A DNA stretch of 64,000 nucleotides from Bdellovibrionales bacterium. GTDB taxonomy: Bacteria; Pseudomonadota; Alphaproteobacteria; UBA9219. The stretch is from assembly GCA_041662785.1 (NCBI GenBank), contig JBAZRW010000005.1, positions 42,377 through 106,376 of the forward strand, in the 5' to 3' direction. Under the pieces are notes generated by a model, which was not told the origin of the DNA, ran no database searches, and saw only the letters and a list, made by a program, of their open reading frames with translations. A program made the position numbers and the translations under genes. Below, piece by piece: positions 1 through 8,428 of this stretch. Within the stretch, counting starts at the first letter, position 1, and each line of letters begins with the position of its first letter.

Positions 1-610
1 AATCACCCTCCCCCTTATCGGCGAGTTTCAAATCTGGAACAGCCTGTGCGCCCTGACCCTTGCTATCGCCAGCGGCGAAGATCAAGAAATCATGGTGCAA
101 GCCATGGAGAAGCTGGCGGGCGTTGCGGGAAGACTTGAGAAAATCGGGACAACCCCTTCAGGCGGCGTGGTCTTTGTCGATTACGCGCATAAGCCCGCCG
201 CTTTGGAAAATGTTCTGGCCGCCTTGCGCCCTCATGTTACAGCCCATGGCAACAACGCCAAGCTGCGCGTCGTTTTCGGCTGCGGCGGCAATCGCGATAA
301 GGGTAAACGACCCCTAATGGGCAATATAGCGCAGAGCTTGGCCGATGACGTGATTGTGACAGACGACAACCCGCGCCACGAAATCGCCGCATCCATCCGG
401 CAAGAGATTTTAGCCGCTTGCGTGCCGTGTCCCCACTTAAAGGAAATTGGCAACCGCGCAGAGGCCATCCAAGCCGGAATCGAATCATTGAAAGAAGGCG
501 ATGTCTTGGTTATCGCTGGAAAAGGGCATGAGGAAGGACAGATCGTCGGCGATCAGGTACTTCCCTTTAACGATGCCGACGAGGCACGAAAGGTTTTAAA
601 CGGGTTATGA
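1..610 (+). CDS. murE: UDP-MurNAc-tripeptide synthetase MurE, 3' part
   Basis: Cytoplasmic Mur ligase that adds the third stem-peptide residue to UDP-MurNAc-L-Ala-D-Glu. The reading frame is open from base 2, so the gene starts before the window. Visible motifs are PLIGEFQIWNSL (Mur ligase middle domain), VDYAHKP at the start of the C-terminal domain, DNPRHE and AGKGHEEGQ. The DNPR motif is the known signature of meso-diaminopimelate-adding MurE, as expected in a Gram-negative cell. The stop overlaps the murF start by 4 nt (ATGA), implying translational coupling in the dcw operon. The ATP-binding P-loop lies outside the window and cannot be checked. Confidence 0.95.
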   Translation, partial: ITLPLIGEFQIWNSLCALTLAIASGEDQEIMVQAMEKLAGVAGRLEKIGTTPSGGVVFVDYAHKPAALENVLAALRPHVTAHGNNAKLRVVFGCGGNRDKGKRPLMGNIAQSLADDVIVTDDNPRHEIAASIRQEILAACVPCPHLKEIGNRAEAIQAGIESLKEGDVLVIAGKGHEEGQIVGDQVLPFNDADEARKVLNGL

Positions 611-2031
611 AAGTTTCTTGGACAGCCGAAGAAGTTTTGCGCGCCGTGCGCGGCCAAAGTCTGCACACCCAAGACTGGATTGCGGGCGGCGTCAGCATCG
701 ACAGCCGCACCTTGCAAAAGGGCGATCTGTTTGTGTCAATCAAAGGGGATTCCTATGACGGGCATGCCTATGTTCACGCCGCGATGGAACGCGGCGCGGC
801 GGCGGCCATCGTGGGCCACCAACCGCCCCAAGTCGCGCCCGATGCCCCCCTTCTCTTCGTTGACGATACCCTCACCGCGCTGCAAGATTTGGGCCGCGTA
901 GGTCGCTGCCGCTCACAGGCCAAAATCGTGGCCGTCACAGGCTCGGTCGGCAAAACAAGCAGCAAGGAACAACTGCGCCTGATGCTGGGCGCTATCGATG
1001 ATACCTATGCCAATGAAGGCAGTCTGAACAACCAGTGGGGCGTCCCCCTGACGCTGGCGCGGCTGCCCGCTTCGGCCAAGTTCGGCATTGTAGAGCTTGG
1101 CATGAACCATACGGGTGAGCTGGCAGCGCTGACACGCGACGTGAAGCCTCACCTTGCGCTTATCACCACCATCGAAGCCGTCCATCTTGAACATTTTGCG
1201 TCCGTCGAAGCGATTGCCGACGCGAAAGCCGAAATCTTTTTAGGCATGGATCCAAGCGGCATTGCCGTTTTGAACCGCGATAACGCCTATTTCGGGCGGC
1301 TGCTCGCCGCCGCACGCACGCAAGGCCTTCGCCAGATTCTCAGTTTTGGCCAAGATCCCAAAAGCGATGCACGCCTGCTGGCCTTTGCCCCTGACAGTGA
1401 GGGCACGACGGTCGAGGCCGTTATTCTGGATCAAAAGATTACCTTTCGCGTTGGCACACCCGGCATGCATTTGGCCTTTAACGCCCTCGGCTGCCTGTTG
1501 GCCTGCGCCGCGCTTGATACCGACCTTGCCACCTGCGCCGAAGCGCTGGCGGGCTATCGCCCCCCCGTAGGGCGCGGTACGCGCCAAAGCGTTTCCCTTG
1601 CAGGCGAAGGAACCTTTACGCTTATCGACGAAAGCTTTAACGCCAGTCCTGCCTCCACCCACGCGGCGATTGCCGCTTTGGGACAAACGCCTGTAACAGG
1701 CCAAGGCCGCCGCATCGCCGCGCTGGGCGATATGAAAGAGCTGGGCGCAACATCCAGCGAGCTACACCGCGATCTGATGGCCTCCCTTCTTGAAAATCGG
1801 ATTGACCACGTCTTTTGCTGCGGCGAGATGATGGCACATCTTTTCGACACCCTCCCCGCTGCCATGCGCGGCGGCTGGGCAGAAGATAGCGCCACGCTTG
1901 CGCCGCTGGTGACAGCGGCAACCCACGCGGGCGACGCCGTGATGGTCAAAGGCTCACACAGTATGCATATGGAAATCATCGTTGCGGCGCTAAGCGCCCC
2001 GTCCGCTTTGCCTCATCAATTAGCGAGTTAA
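607..2031 (+). CDS. murF: UDP-MurNAc-tripeptide--D-Ala-D-Ala ligase MurF
   Basis: Adds the D-Ala-D-Ala dipeptide to complete the UDP-MurNAc-pentapeptide in the cytoplasm. The 474-residue protein shows the Mur ligase P-loop TGSVGKTSSKE near residue 110, NEGSLNNQWGVPLTLA, ELGMNHTGEL and, in the C-terminal domain, IDESFNASP and AALGDMKELG. The length is normal for the family. The ATG sits inside the murE stop (ATGA). The next gene, mraY, starts 22 bp after the stop. No anomaly is seen. The identity is firm because MurF is separated from other Mur ligases by the NNxxGxPLT and DxYNANP-like motifs. Confidence 0.96.
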   Translation: MKVSWTAEEVLRAVRGQSLHTQDWIAGGVSIDSRTLQKGDLFVSIKGDSYDGHAYVHAAMERGAAAAIVGHQPPQVAPDAPLLFVDDTLTALQDLGRVGRCRSQAKIVAVTGSVGKTSSKEQLRLMLGAIDDTYANEGSLNNQWGVPLTLARLPASAKFGIVELGMNHTGELAALTRDVKPHLALITTIEAVHLEHFASVEAIADAKAEIFLGMDPSGIAVLNRDNAYFGRLLAAARTQGLRQILSFGQDPKSDARLLAFAPDSEGTTVEAVILDQKITFRVGTPGMHLAFNALGCLLACAALDTDLATCAEALAGYRPPVGRGTRQSVSLAGEGTFTLIDESFNASPASTHAAIAALGQTPVTGQGRRIAALGDMKELGATSSELHRDLMASLLENRIDHVFCCGEMMAHLFDTLPAAMRGGWAEDSATLAPLVTAATHAGDAVMVKGSHSMHMEIIVAALSAPSALPHQLAS

Positions 2032-2053
2032 GTAGAAAAGGCCTTAACGCACC

Positions 2054-3139
2054 ATGCTCTATTATCTTCTTTTTCCCTACGCGCATGAGTTTATCGCGTT
2101 CAACCTATTTCGCTACATTACGTTTCGCACAGGCGGTGCTTTGCTCACCGCCTTGATCATTTGTTTTGTGCTTGGCCCACGCCTGATCCGCTGGCTTCGC
2201 GCTAAACAAGGCGAAGGCCAGCCCATCCGCGACGATGGCCCTGAAACACACCTGAAAAAACGCGGCACGCCCACCATGGGGGGGCTGATGATCCTTATCT
2301 CTGTGATTGTCAGCACGCTTTTATGGGGCGATTTAGAAAACACTTATGTATGGATTGTTCTGTTTGTGACGGCAGGCTTTGGGCTGGTCGGCTTTCTGGA
2401 CGATTATCAAAAACTCACCAAGCGCAACGCGCATGGCGTTCCGGCCAAGGTTCGTCTTAGCATCCAGATTGTCATCGCAGCGATAGCAACCTATGCCATT
2501 ATGAGCACGGCGACAGGCAGCCATATCACCGACATCGCGATCCCCTTTTTCAAAGATTTGTGGCTGCCTTTAGGAAGCTTTTTTATCGCCTTCGCCGTTT
2601 TCGTCATGGTGGGGGCCAGCAACGCCGTCAATCTTACGGACGGCCTTGACGGCCTTGCCACCGTGCCCGTCCTCATCGTCGCCTTGTGCTTTGGGATGAT
2701 AGCCTATCTCGTCGGCAATATGGTTTTCGCCAATTACCTGCAAATCGCGCATGTGGCTGGCGCGGGCGAGCTGTCCGTTTTTTGCGGCGCGCTTGTCGGC
2801 GCTTGCCTTGGCTTTCTATGGTTCAACACGCCGCCCGCGCAGGTGTTTATGGGCGATACAGGCTCCCTCGCGCTTGGCAGTTCCATTGGCGTGATTGCCA
2901 TCATCATCAAGCACGAAATCGTTCTGGCCATCATTGGCGGCCTCTTCGTTATGGAGACCGTGTCCGTTATCATCCAAGTGGCCTCGTTCAAGCTGACCGG
3001 CAAGCGCGTCTTTAAAATGGCGCCGATTCATCACCATTTCGAAAAACTGGGTTGGTCAGAGCCAACCGTCGTGATCCGCTTTTGGATCATCGCCTGCATC
3101 CTTGCTTTGATCGGCATGTCCACCTTGAAACTGCGTTAA
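2054..3139 (+). CDS. mraY: Phospho-N-acetylmuramoyl-pentapeptide transferase MraY
   Basis: Inner-membrane enzyme that moves phospho-MurNAc-pentapeptide to undecaprenyl phosphate, forming lipid I. The 361-residue polytopic protein carries the MraY hallmarks: KKRGTPTMGG near the N-terminus, GFLDDYQKLTKRN with the paired catalytic aspartates, NAVNLTDGLDGLA, FMGDTGSLALG and the MraY-specific MAPIHHHFEKLGWSE near the C-terminus. Most alphaproteobacterial dcw clusters have murD directly downstream. Here only 11 bp separate this stop from ftsW. Confidence 0.97.
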   Translation: MLYYLLFPYAHEFIAFNLFRYITFRTGGALLTALIICFVLGPRLIRWLRAKQGEGQPIRDDGPETHLKKRGTPTMGGLMILISVIVSTLLWGDLENTYVWIVLFVTAGFGLVGFLDDYQKLTKRNAHGVPAKVRLSIQIVIAAIATYAIMSTATGSHITDIAIPFFKDLWLPLGSFFIAFAVFVMVGASNAVNLTDGLDGLATVPVLIVALCFGMIAYLVGNMVFANYLQIAHVAGAGELSVFCGALVGACLGFLWFNTPPAQVFMGDTGSLALGSSIGVIAIIIKHEIVLAIIGGLFVMETVSVIIQVASFKLTGKRVFKMAPIHHHFEKLGWSEPTVVIRFWIIACILALIGMSTLKLR

Positions 3140-3150
3140 AAGGACGGATT

Positions 3151-4269
3151 ATGCCAGCTCTTGCCCGTACCGATCAAACGATTATTGGCCGCTGGTGGTG
3201 GACAGTCGATCGCTGGACTCTGGCCACCATCGTCATATTGATGGGCATCGGCATTCTACTGATCCAAGCCGCCACGCCTGCCGTCGCCGTCAAACATGGC
3301 CTGAGCAACTTTTACTTTGTTGAGCGTCATCTGGTGATGCTGGTTCCGGCGCTGTTTATGATGTTCGCACTATCACTTCTCTCGCCGCGCCATGTTCGCA
3401 CTTTGGCCGTGGGGGGTGTCCTCCTCTTCCTCCCGCTTTTGGCCGTCACACCTTTTTTTGGTGTCGAGATTAAAGGCGCAACGCGCTGGCTGAGCCTCCT
3501 TGGCCTTTCCATCCAGCCATCCGAGTTTATCAAGCCCTTCTTCACCGTAATTGCCGCGTGGCTCTTTTCCCGCCAATGCAGCCGTCTTGGCTTTCCGGCG
3601 ATGGGGGTTAACGTGACGCTCTACGCGCTCATCCTCCTCTGCCTTTTGGCGCAACCCGATATCGGCATGACCACGCTGGTCTCTATGATCTGGTTCGCCC
3701 AATTCTTTTTGGCGGGGATGCCGCTTGTTCTTGCCGCCGCCCTTCCCGTTTTAGGTGTCGCGAGTCTTTTCTGTGCCTATACCTTTTTTCCGCATTTTGC
3801 CTCGCGCTTTGATCGCTTTATCAGCCACAGCGGCGATACCTATCAAACCGACAAGGCACTGGAAGCCTTTACCCACGGTGGCCTGTTCGGCACAGGCCCG
3901 GGCGCAGGAATGGTCAAGATGTCCCTGCCCGACGCGCACGCGGACTTTATCTTTGCCGTCGCGGGGGAAGAGCTGGGCCTCATCGGCGCTTTGGTCATCG
4001 TCCTCTTGTTTTCCTTTATCATCCTGCGCGGCCTGTGGAAGCTCAGGGGCGAAAACAACCTGTTTATCCTGCTGGCCGTCAGCGGCCTTTTGGTCGAGTT
4101 TGGCCTGCAAACAGCCATCAATCTTGGCTCCACCCTGCACCTAATCCCCGCCAAAGGCATGACCTTGCCCTTTATCTCCTATGGTGGGTCGTCCCTGTGG
4201 GCTATCGCGATCCAGATGGGCATGCTCCTTGCCCTCACCCGCAAACGCTATGGCCTTATGGACATTTGA
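3151..4269 (+). CDS. ftsW: Septal SEDS glycosyltransferase FtsW
   Basis: SEDS-family polytopic membrane protein that polymerises septal peptidoglycan together with FtsI. About ten hydrophobic segments are visible, with KGATRWLSLLG, a QPSEFIKPF motif typical of FtsW/RodA, the extracellular loop with FTHGGLFGTGPG, and LPFISYGGSS near the end. An upstream in-frame ATG (3052) would overlap mraY by 88 bases. ATG 3151 is chosen because it follows AAAGGACGG and begins a normal 372-residue FtsW. FtsW rather than RodA is inferred from the dcw context. Confidence 0.95.
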   Translation: MPALARTDQTIIGRWWWTVDRWTLATIVILMGIGILLIQAATPAVAVKHGLSNFYFVERHLVMLVPALFMMFALSLLSPRHVRTLAVGGVLLFLPLLAVTPFFGVEIKGATRWLSLLGLSIQPSEFIKPFFTVIAAWLFSRQCSRLGFPAMGVNVTLYALILLCLLAQPDIGMTTLVSMIWFAQFFLAGMPLVLAAALPVLGVASLFCAYTFFPHFASRFDRFISHSGDTYQTDKALEAFTHGGLFGTGPGAGMVKMSLPDAHADFIFAVAGEELGLIGALVIVLLFSFIILRGLWKLRGENNLFILLAVSGLLVEFGLQTAINLGSTLHLIPAKGMTLPFISYGGSSLWAIAIQMGMLLALTRKRYGLMDI

Positions 4270-4371
4270 TCTTTTTTTGCCCTCTTTGACCTTCCTACCC
4301 TTGCGGATCATCGTGAAAAGGGCTCTATTAAGGGCGTTTCAAGCACTGCACCGTCTAAAGGGTTTTGTTCC

Positions 4372-5562
4372 ATGCGCGATACGCCACCTTTGATCCTTTT
4401 GGCTGCCGGAGGAACCGGTGGTCACGTCTTTCCCGCTGAAGCGCTCGCCCGCGAGTTGCTGGGGCGAGGCGCTCGCGTAGCTCTGGTCACAGACTCACGC
4501 GGCCACCAGTTTGGCGGCGAGCTATCCCTTCCCGTTTACCGCCTTCGCGCTTGCCCCTTGGGCAAAGGCCTGATCCGCAGGGCACTTAGCATCGCCATCA
4601 TGGGCGTCGGTGTCGCACAGGCCCTGTGGCTCATCCACCGCCAGCGCCCTTCGGCGGTGGTCGGGTTTGGTGGCTATCCTTCAGTGCCAATCCTCTACGC
4701 CGCCGTAAGATCGGGCGTACCCATCATCCTGCACGAACAAAACGCCGTACTGGGCCGTGCCAACCGCACCATGGCCCCCATGGCCCATACGCTCTGCACC
4801 GCCTTTCCCCATGTGGCAGATGTCCCCGTCCTTAGCGATACGCGCCTTGTCCCTACGGGCAACCCCGTGCGTCCCGCCTTTGCGGCACACCGAGGTGATC
4901 CGTATCCCCCTCTTGGCAAAGACGATCCCATCCGACTGCTCGTGCTTGGTGGCTCGCTGGGGGCCAACGTTTTCAGCCATGTCGTTCCCAAGGCGCTGGG
5001 ACTTATGCCTGAAACCTTACGCAGCCGCATGATCGTCGCGCAGCAATGCCGCGCCGAAGATATTGAAACCGCCCGCGCGGCCTTTGCCGCCGCAGGAATC
5101 GTGGCCGAAGTCTCAGCCTTCTTCAAAGACGTTCCCGAACGCATGGCCACCGCCCATCTGATTATTGGCCGCGCAGGCGGAGGCGCGATTGCCGAGCTGG
5201 CCGCGATTGGCCGCCCCTCTATCCTCGTCCCCTTCCCCCACGGCCATGCGGGCGAGCAAAAAGCCAACGCGGCGGCCTTAGCGGATGCAGGCGGCGCTTG
5301 GCTTATTCCCGAAGAAGCCTTTTTGCCGGAGTCCTTGGCGATGCGCCTTGAATCGCTGTTGGCCCTCCCCGCCACGCTTGCCAAAACAGCGGCCGCCGCA
5401 CGAGGCTGGGGCAGCATCACGGCAGCGGACGCTTTGGCCGACTGTGTATACGAAGCCATGGGTCTGCCAACCCCCAAAACACTGGCCGCCCTAAGCGCCA
5501 ATCCCGATAGGGACGGCCAAGAAAGCCTTTTGGCTTTAGCAACGCACGAGTTTTATTCATGA
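4372..5562 (+). CDS. murG: Lipid II synthase (GlcNAc transferase) MurG
   Basis: Peripheral inner-membrane GT28 glycosyltransferase that adds GlcNAc to lipid I to give lipid II. The 396-residue protein has the N-terminal loop LAAGGTGGHVFPAEALA, VVGFGGYPSVP, HEQNAVLGRANR, and the UDP-GlcNAc-binding site GRAGGGAIAELAAIGRPS. It is slightly longer than usual (about 360) because of a C-terminal tail. It starts 102 bp after ftsW, with no terminator visible in the gap, and its stop overlaps the murC start by 4 nt. Confidence 0.96.
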   Translation: MRDTPPLILLAAGGTGGHVFPAEALARELLGRGARVALVTDSRGHQFGGELSLPVYRLRACPLGKGLIRRALSIAIMGVGVAQALWLIHRQRPSAVVGFGGYPSVPILYAAVRSGVPIILHEQNAVLGRANRTMAPMAHTLCTAFPHVADVPVLSDTRLVPTGNPVRPAFAAHRGDPYPPLGKDDPIRLLVLGGSLGANVFSHVVPKALGLMPETLRSRMIVAQQCRAEDIETARAAFAAAGIVAEVSAFFKDVPERMATAHLIIGRAGGGAIAELAAIGRPSILVPFPHGHAGEQKANAAALADAGGAWLIPEEAFLPESLAMRLESLLALPATLAKTAAAARGWGSITAADALADCVYEAMGLPTPKTLAALSANPDRDGQESLLALATHEFYS

Positions 5563-7040
5563 TACTACCAACAGCGCCTTTTACGACGAACAAAACGCAG
5601 CTGTTCAGCCCCCCTCTTGATGTTGGCACGATCCACTTTGTCGGCATCGGCGGGATAGGGATGAGCGGCATTGCCGAAATCCTGCACACCCTTGGCTATA
5701 AGGTGCAAGGCAGCGACCTGACCGACAACGCGAACGCCCGCCGCCTGCGCGGCATGGGGCTTTCCATCATGATCGGGCACAGCGCGGAGAACCTTGGCAA
5801 CGCCGCCATCGTCGTCATCTCGTCCGCCGTTAAAAAAGACAACCCCGAAGTCATCGCCGCGCGCGAGGCCTTTTTGCCCATCGTGCGCCGCGCCGAAATG
5901 CTGGGCGAGCTGATGCGCCTGAAATGGGCGGTTGGCGTAGGTGGCACACACGGCAAAACGACGACAACCTCGATGATCGCGACGCTGTTTGACGAAGCGG
6001 GCCTTGACCCCACCGTCATCAACGGCGGGATCATCAACACCTATGGAACCAATGCCCGCCTTGGCAGCGGCGACTGGATGGTTGTGGAGACGGATGAATC
6101 CGATGGCAGCTTTACCAAGCTTCCCGCCACCATTTGCATCGTCACTAACATGGATCCCGAACATCTGGATCATTACAAAGATTTTGACGCGGTGCGCCGT
6201 GCCTATGCGACCTTTGTTGAAAACATCCCCTTTTATGGCTTTGCGGTTTTGTGCATCGACCATCCCGAAGTGCAAGCGATGGTCGCACGGATCAAGGATC
6301 GCAAGATCATCACCTATGGCCTATCGCCGCAAGCCGATGTCCGCGCCGTCAATATCAAGGCCAGCCCTGACGGCTCGACCTTTGATGTCCACTTTACCTG
6401 TCGCAAAACGGATCAAACAACCACGCTAACGCAGCTTTTCTTGCCCATTATTGGCCGCCATAATGTGCAAAACGTCCTTTCGGCCTTGGCGGTCGGCTGG
6501 CAACTGGGCTTTACCCACGACGTCATGCGGAGCGCCTTGTCCAAGTTCGAAGGCGTCAAGCGCCGCTTTACGCGCACAGGCTGCGTGGGCGGCATTACCA
6601 TTGTAGACGATTACGCACACCACCCGATTGAGATCAAAGCGACGCTGCAAGCCGCACTGCAAGCCAAGGGCGAAAAAGGCCGCGTGATCGCCGTGATGCA
6701 ACCCCACCGCTATTCGCGCCTATCAAGTTTGATGGCCGAGTTTTGCACCTGCTTTAACGATGCCGATTGCGTGATCATCGCAGACGTGCATCCGGCTGGC
6801 GAAAGCCCCATCGAAGGCGCGAATAAGGAAGCGCTTGTCGAAGGCCTTCGCGCCCACGGCCACCGCGAGGCCATCGCCCTTTCCTCACCGCAGGCGCTGG
6901 CGCAAACGATCCATGAGCTGGCCAGCGAGGGCGATTACGTCATCTGCCTTGGCGCTGGAACGGTTTCTTCGTGGGCGCATGCCCTGCCGGATGAGCTTAC
7001 CGCCCTCCTCGCCTCCCCCGCCCAAGCCGGACGGGCGTGA
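5559..7040 (+). CDS. murC: UDP-N-acetylmuramate--L-alanine ligase MurC
   Basis: Adds the first stem-peptide residue, L-Ala, to UDP-MurNAc. It shows HFVGIGGIGMSGIAEIL (Rossmann N-domain), the P-loop GVGGTHGKTTTTSM, ETDESDGSF, TNMDPEHLDHY, and VDDYAHHPIEI in the C-terminal domain. The 493-residue length is normal. About 20 extra residues precede the first strand. The ATGA overlap with murG implies coupling. The stop is followed by a 240-bp non-coding repeat region before murB. Confidence 0.97.
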   Translation: MILPTAPFTTNKTQLFSPPLDVGTIHFVGIGGIGMSGIAEILHTLGYKVQGSDLTDNANARRLRGMGLSIMIGHSAENLGNAAIVVISSAVKKDNPEVIAAREAFLPIVRRAEMLGELMRLKWAVGVGGTHGKTTTTSMIATLFDEAGLDPTVINGGIINTYGTNARLGSGDWMVVETDESDGSFTKLPATICIVTNMDPEHLDHYKDFDAVRRAYATFVENIPFYGFAVLCIDHPEVQAMVARIKDRKIITYGLSPQADVRAVNIKASPDGSTFDVHFTCRKTDQTTTLTQLFLPIIGRHNVQNVLSALAVGWQLGFTHDVMRSALSKFEGVKRRFTRTGCVGGITIVDDYAHHPIEIKATLQAALQAKGEKGRVIAVMQPHRYSRLSSLMAEFCTCFNDADCVIIADVHPAGESPIEGANKEALVEGLRAHGHREAIALSSPQALAQTIHELASEGDYVICLGAGTVSSWAHALPDELTALLASPAQAGRA

Positions 7041-7100
7041 TGCTAGATACACCCATCGCACCTCAAGAGTCGGCAACAACATTGCCTCAAGCTCGCTGGT

Positions 7101-7246
7101 GTCCCCTCCCCCTCGCGGGGAGGGATAGGGAGGGGGGGCATCCACTTGTCACGAATTTGCAAGATAACCACCCAGTCGCTCCCCCCCCTCCCCCGCTCGC
7201 ACCGCTACGCGGTTCTCGCCTCCCCTCCCCGCGAGGGGGAGGGGGA
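7101..7246. repeat. G/C-tract inverted repeat between murC and murB
   Basis: Two pyrimidine/purine-rich palindromic blocks (7101-7139 and 7179-7246) share the core CCCCTCCCCCTCGCGGGGAG or its complement in opposite orientation, about 40 bp apart. The second block also contains the short hairpin CGCACCGCTACGCGG. This family is unrelated to the GTCAT...GGGAT repeats elsewhere in the window. It is non-coding. An open frame running through it is low-complexity translation. It may attenuate or stabilise mRNA between murC and murB. Confidence 0.8.
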
Positions 7247-7281
7247 TTAAAGACGCCTTTCTACGAAGGGAGAGTGTACGC

Positions 7282-8199
7282 ATGACTGACACCCCCCTCC
7301 CCAACAACCTTCTCTCCCACCTGCCTGTCGTACGCGGGAAGCTGACCGCGAATGCGCCGCTGAAAGACAACACATGGTTTGGTGTCGGCGGCAACGCCGA
7401 GGCTCTCTTCAAGCCCGAAGATACAGAGGATCTGGCCACATTTTTGCGGGGATGCCCTTCCACTATTCCCCTCACCGTCATTGGCGTCGCCTCGAACCTT
7501 CTGATCCGCGATGGCGGCGTGGCAGGCGTCGTGGTCAAGCTTGGCCCCGCCTTTGCCTCCATTACCACCGAGGGCGAGATTATTACGGCAGGCACGGCGG
7601 CGCTTGATCTGAACATCGCCCGCGCGGCGCAAAAGGCAGGGATCGCAGGGCTGGAGTTTCTCTCTGGCATACCGGGAACGCTGGGCGGCGCTTTGCGCAT
7701 GAACGCAGGCGCGCATGGCGGCGAGATTAAAGACATCGTGACCTCTATCACCGCGCTGGATCGCACAGGCCACGTCCACACCCTTACGCCACAGGAAATG
7801 GGCTTTGCCTATCGCCACAGCGCCGCGCCATCAGACTGGATTTTCACAAGCGCCACGCTGCGAGGCCGCGCCGCGCCACCTGAAGTCATCGCCACACGTA
7901 TGAAAGAAATCGCCGAGGCAAGAGCCGCCGCGCAGCCCCTTCGTGAAAAGACAGGCGGATCGACCTTTGCCAACCCCGAAGGCCATAAGGCGTGGGAGCT
8001 GATTGACAAGGCGGGCTGCCGCGGCCTGACCCGTGGCGGCGCGATGATGTCGGAAAAACACTGTAATTTCATGATTAATACAGGCAGCGCCACCGCCGCC
8101 GACCTTGAAGCTTTGGGCGAAGAAGTCCGCCGCCGCGTACACGAACAATCAGGTATTGAATTGCAATGGGAAATCCGCAGAATAGGGGTTAGAAGTTAG
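7282..8199 (+). CDS. murB: UDP-N-acetylenolpyruvoylglucosamine reductase MurB
   Basis: FAD- and NADPH-dependent reductase that makes UDP-MurNAc from its enolpyruvyl precursor. The 305-residue protein has NTWFGVGGNAE, ASNLLIRDGG and SGIPGTLGGALRMNAGAHGG (FAD-binding), and GGSTFANPEGHKAWELID with the catalytic serine. It has the compact type II architecture. ATG 7282 follows GGGAGAG. It sits between two repeat-bearing spacers, so it may be partly uncoupled from murC and ddl. Confidence 0.96.
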   Translation: MTDTPLPNNLLSHLPVVRGKLTANAPLKDNTWFGVGGNAEALFKPEDTEDLATFLRGCPSTIPLTVIGVASNLLIRDGGVAGVVVKLGPAFASITTEGEIITAGTAALDLNIARAAQKAGIAGLEFLSGIPGTLGGALRMNAGAHGGEIKDIVTSITALDRTGHVHTLTPQEMGFAYRHSAAPSDWIFTSATLRGRAAPPEVIATRMKEIAEARAAAQPLREKTGGSTFANPEGHKAWELIDKAGCRGLTRGGAMMSEKHCNFMINTGSATAADLEALGEEVRRRVHEQSGIELQWEIRRIGVRS

Positions 8200-8229
8200 G
8201 GAGAGATTATGTTACTCGCGCTCCTACAA

Positions 8230-8365
8230 CGTCATCCCCGCGAAAGCGGGGATCCCGTTTATTTTCTCGCTTTTTCGATATAGATTCGCGCTTATCGTCC
8301 AGCCATGAAAACAAACGGGATCCCCGATCTGCGCGATGCTTCCGCATCGCTTGTCGAGGATGACG
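8230..8365. repeat. Palindromic GTCAT-type repeat pair (murB-ddl spacer)
   Basis: A left unit, GTCATCCCCGCGAAAGCGGG followed by GATCCCGTTT, and a right inverted unit beginning AAACGGGATCCCCG and ending AGGATGACG flank about 50 bp. The right unit is expanded by an internal hairpin (GCGCGATGC...GCATCGC). This belongs to the window-wide repeat family. It is non-coding. An open frame starting at 8305 runs through it and then out of frame into ddl, so it is not a gene. Confidence 0.85.
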
Positions 8366-8428
8366 CTAATGGGGAAAGTGTGACTCTATACCACCTTAAC
8401 CCCCAGCCCTTACTAAAGGATTACGTCC

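Noticed and set aside
4695..5501. Minus-strand open frame (268 codons) opposite murG
   Set aside because: Shadow of murG with Ala/Ser-rich low-complexity translation.
7037..7285. Open frame between murC and murB
   Set aside because: Runs through the G/C-tract inverted repeat; low-complexity Pro/Arg translation.
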